A stretch of DNA of 64,000 bases, taken from Ischnura elegans. Its lineage: Eukaryota; Arthropoda; Insecta; Odonata; Coenagrionidae. Location: positions 82,219,243 to 82,283,242 of the forward strand of contig NC_060248.1 in the NCBI RefSeq assembly GCF_921293095.1, in the 5' to 3' direction. The notes beneath the pieces were generated by a model. That model saw only the letters and a list, made by a program, of their open reading frames with translations. It made no database searches and was not told the origin of the DNA. A program made the translations under genes and the position numbers. Positions 60,451-64,000 of the stretch are shown in pieces (the stretch's first letter is position 1; each line of letters starts with the position of its first letter).

Positions 60451-61105
60451 ATAGGGTAGTTTCCTTCATCAAAGAAAACAAAAGGCATTGATGGCCATTC
60501 GTTACCCACCATTAGTGTATTCATAATACACAAATTATTTGGTTTTTGAAATACCGGTTTAGACGAATGGCAAGGGTCAAATTTTAACCTCATTTGAAAA
60601 AGGCCAGATTGGCGCCCATGCGATTCCACTCCACGTGACGTCACAGGGACCTAGTTTCTACACGAGAGTATAGGAGTTATGCATCGTCAGAGGCTACCAA
60701 TGCATGCATGAGGCACAGAGCTCAGGGAAACATGCCTTAATAATCACCTATTAAAACTGGCTAAGGTCGGAAAGTTTTCTTCGCTTGATAAGGTATTAAT
60801 AAACCTTTTTTAAGCCATGCGCTACCAGACAGGAAGGTACTCAGCTACCTGTTAGCATCCTGCGTCCTATCAGCGCTCAGAGCCTCGATCAAGGTCACCT
60901 ACCAGGCGGGAGGGGGAACCAGAAATACGTCACACGGAGAGATTTCCTTACCCGTCGCGTTTTCGCGCGCTTGAAATTTTTCACCTTTCATTTGATCGCG
61001 AAAAATAGATATCGTCATTTAAAAATCTAAAAGCGTGAAATACGTACTCCAGGAGTAATAATCTTTCGATTTAGGCAAAGAAAAAATAATAGGAAACCAC
61101 CCTAT
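60451..61105. mobile_element. 655-bp MITE, copy 2
   Basis: Full-length relative of the copy at 25945 in the same orientation, shorter mainly by a 12-base gap near 60945. Ends ATAGGGTAGTTTCC and GGAAACCACCCTAT. GTCT occurs just outside both ends once an extra A/T is counted, a possible 4-bp target duplication. Confidence 0.8.
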
Positions 61106-61106
61106 T

Positions 61107-63785
61107 GTCTCATCTTTGGGTATATATAGTTCATTTTAAGTTATGTGGTATATTTTTACAATTAATTTATCCAAAACATCAACTTTTTTCGTGTCTTCAT
61201 CGTATTAGTCTCCAGTTGAGTGATTACTGTCCTCGATTGGATTTTTTCGTATTGCTTGGAAGCCAATGAAGTACCATCCACTAGTGGCTCGTGTACTGGA
61301 AAAAAAGAAAGAACACGGTTGCCGAAGTTGTAATTCGAGTCTAAGCTCATCAGATGTTTAAGATTGCTCATTATCCACCGAACACGTGAGAGGGGAAAGG
61401 TAGGGACAAAAAATCTCTTCTGGTGACCCTTAATTGGGAAATTCGATAAAGAAAAGAGGAACACTTGAGTGATTTCGTCGCGTGTCGCGTGCAAATGAAC
61501 GCTGAGATTCGCATTTTTTACGAAACAGAGTACATCCGCTGAATTTCAAACCTTGCCTCGTGTTCCAGCTGCATCTTCGTATGTGATCTTTTCCTTAAGT
61601 CAGCAAGTGCGGAAAGTGTCTGGATGGGCGGTATCACTCATTCTCTCAGGACTGCATATGGTTTTGGTAACCGTAATAGACAGTAATAGGTACATTTGAC
61701 GTGTGTTATTTCTGCCACTGATTTGGCAGTTTTCCTTTATAAATATGTACTGAATACATAAGATTCTGTACCTGCCAAGCGATATTACTCGTAAGCCAAC
61801 ATCTATTTTTTAACAGTTGGTTTTTACTTTTTGTCTTATATCATAACATATTGGGGCTACCATTTAACTCAGTTATAACAATCCAAATATCTCCATGTCT
61901 TTACTCTCAATATTCAATTAAGGTTTACCCCACTTAGTTGCGTCCAATAAGCAGCACTTAAGTGATTATCTACGAAAATAAAAACGGCCATTTTTTAAGT
62001 TGAATGCTGTTATGATGTATCATTAAAGTTTAAAGTTCTCAACCTGAGTTTCACCATTAATTAGATGTTACGATATTTTTAAAATTGTTTATTACCATAA
62101 CTTTTTGACGTTTATGTTTTATCGCTTTGCGCATTTGATAGGATAATATAGTAATAGGTTAATATGATACTGCATCTAACTTGAAGCAAATACCAAAGAT
62201 TTCAGCTTTACCGAAGTGAAATATATTTCTCTTTTGAAATTTTAAGAGGTCAACTTCTTTCCTAATGTAAGATGGTTTCCTAATGTATGAATGCGACGCA
62301 TCCTCTTCTAGTGACTCCTAATATGCAATGTCATATTTTCGTTCCTACCTCATCAACGCTGAGGACTTTGTATCCTCCATACAGTTATCCGCAATGACAA
62401 ATTTCCACTTAGCTATTCTCAAGCTCTGCCGATTCCTTGCTGGTGGTGAATAATAGTTCATAATTATTACCCCTTAAGCGGCCTTCAAATTTCACCTTTT
62501 ACCGCTGACTTCGTCTTCCTGTCGTATCTGCGCAACGCGATCATTTCAGCAGTCACCAAGGACTCCTTGTCGCAGAAAATTTATTCATAAGAGTTTTCCC
62601 CTTTGACGCCAGCGTTGCTATCGAATGTGCTTTGGAGAAAAGAGCTAAGGAATGGAGGCTTAGCAGGAAACTTCACGAGAATACGAATACGTTTATGATC
62701 TAAAACATTTTCAGAATATTGATTCAATCTCGCCAATCAGTACTTTTCGAACAATGGACTTTAATTTCAAATAGATCCCAATCGAACCTCTTCAAACAAA
62801 CCAAAGCAAAGTGAGTCATTTTTTTATTTTCGTAGCGATTATAACAACACTGGAATGATTCCTTTTTGAAAAAATTACGGTCATGATTAAATGCAGAGTT
62901 TAAGTGGATAGCATTTCAACACTAGTTTTTACAATCTAACCTACAAAACCCTTACAATTTACCTAAAAATGCAAGGTAATTATTGCAATTGAATGGGTCA
63001 TTGCAACAGTTACCTCCACTCCTAATTAAGGAATTCGAAAAGTAGTCCAGAAGATTGTGCTATTTCGAATTTTTCGCTCTGTACAGCTACATCTGCATGA
63101 CATAAAGGAGGCAAAAAATGTCATTAATATTCTCAGGCGAATCAAATCGAATAATGTCTGATGCGAGTTAGAAGTATGTTACTTCTCTGCTCGCTAACAT
63201 GTTTATTTATATGTGAGCTTATTTCGGTAACAGAATCAAGACGCCACTGCTTAATCTATAATCTCCTTGTTTACAATATTATGCCAAAGAGCTTTGTATC
63301 ATGAGAGAAAAACGATTGAGAGTTAATCAAATGGGAGAAAATTAAATTCATTTCATTACCTTAATTGGAGGGCGTGCTGTTAGGGTGAGACGTGCTCAAG
63401 ATGGTGATCTTGAGTAGATAGTGAAAAAAGGGTGGGATCAAGGTATAAATAGGAATACCAGAGAGTATAAATAAACACAAAGTAAAGGAAGACTTTTGAA
63501 GGATTTAAAATTGAGAAATCAATAACTTTTATGAAGGCCATTTAAAGTTCGAAAGAACATTCAGGAGTCCTATTAATCGCGTCTTCGACTGCACACAAGC
63601 CGTCTACAATTTCAATAGAATTGCCAATGATTGTATGACACTTTAATTCTACCACGATATGTCGATAAAACTCATGCATAGGACTCAGATCAGACTCAAT
63701 TTTCCATAGAACAGATTTTCGGAAATCAAGCAACGGGTATTTTTATTTCCCGAAAATAAGCAATTAGTACCATGAAAATTAGGGA
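61107..63785. other. Stretch without recognised genes
   Basis: AT-rich with several short open frames, the longest 110 codons on the minus strand (61162-61494). None shows a domain. I see nothing else there. Confidence 0.45.
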
Positions 63786-63856
63786 GCCTGGATGGTATAG
63801 TGTGATACGCACTGAGGAGTGACTCGGAAGTTAAAACTCTATCCCTTCGATTCCTG
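63786..63856 (+). repeat. tRNA-like SINE head
   Basis: GCCTGGATGGTATAGTGTG as A box and CCCTTCGATTCCTGG (63843-63857) as B box, about 50 bases apart. The first and last bases do not pair well, so this is a tRNA-derived repeat and not a gene. Confidence 0.5.
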
Positions 63857-64000
63857 GTTCATAACAATTCTTTCTTGTATGAGGATTATGGTTCTCAATG
63901 CGATATCTTACTTGTTTTAGGATGTGGCCTTTTCATAATGCTAGCTGGCGTTAAGTGTGGGATCAGGGTTTTCTACAGTGCTTGTTTCATCACCTTATGA

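Overview
The window is animal nuclear DNA, almost certainly from an insect. It has spliced genes with GT-AG introns, a background of roughly 35-40% GC judged by eye, and many small inverted-repeat transposons. The species cannot be named. The transferrin keeps a complete-looking iron site in its C-lobe, which is known from hemimetabolous insects such as cockroaches and termites and not from flies or moths. That favours a non-holometabolous lineage, as inference only.

The main gene is a full transferrin-1 on the + strand (14 coding exons, 7207-24878). It has a TATA box at 7087 and a possible polyadenylation signal near 25124. Splice phases match across all 13 introns and give 729 residues with a signal peptide and two lobes. 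Its introns hold a Penelope-type foldback and a LINE scrap (intron 1), a 2.5 kb transposon with long terminal inverted repeats (TIRs) and a tRNA-like repeat (intron 4), and a hAT-type MITE with an 8-bp target duplication (intron 6).

From 25 to 48 kb I see no intact host gene, only layered mobile DNA: a 0.67 kb MITE; a stretch bracketed by inverted CCCAAGGAGGAA ends (28174-36069); a foldback of 43-bp repeats; a broken DUF4806-like gene; a 2.6 kb TIR element; a THAP-containing TIR element with a nested perfect hairpin; TTAA-flanked MITEs; two opposed Penelope-like fragments; and a mariner tail.

The second host gene is the last exon (48553-49749, - strand) of a rhodopsin-family receptor. It is very GC-rich and starts inside TM3; its upstream exons were not found and may lie beyond 64000. 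From 50 to 64 kb there is a second hAT MITE, two GC-rich islands, a Penelope-like insertion with 13-bp flanking repeats, the second copy of the 0.67 kb MITE and a tRNA-like repeat.

The transferrin and receptor share no visible functional link. The most unusual structures are the 43-bp foldback, the 7.9 kb bracketed region around it, and a set of elements sharing AATAGGG ends with a TGACGTCA motif just inside. No CRISPR array, rRNA gene or retrovirus-like element was recognised.
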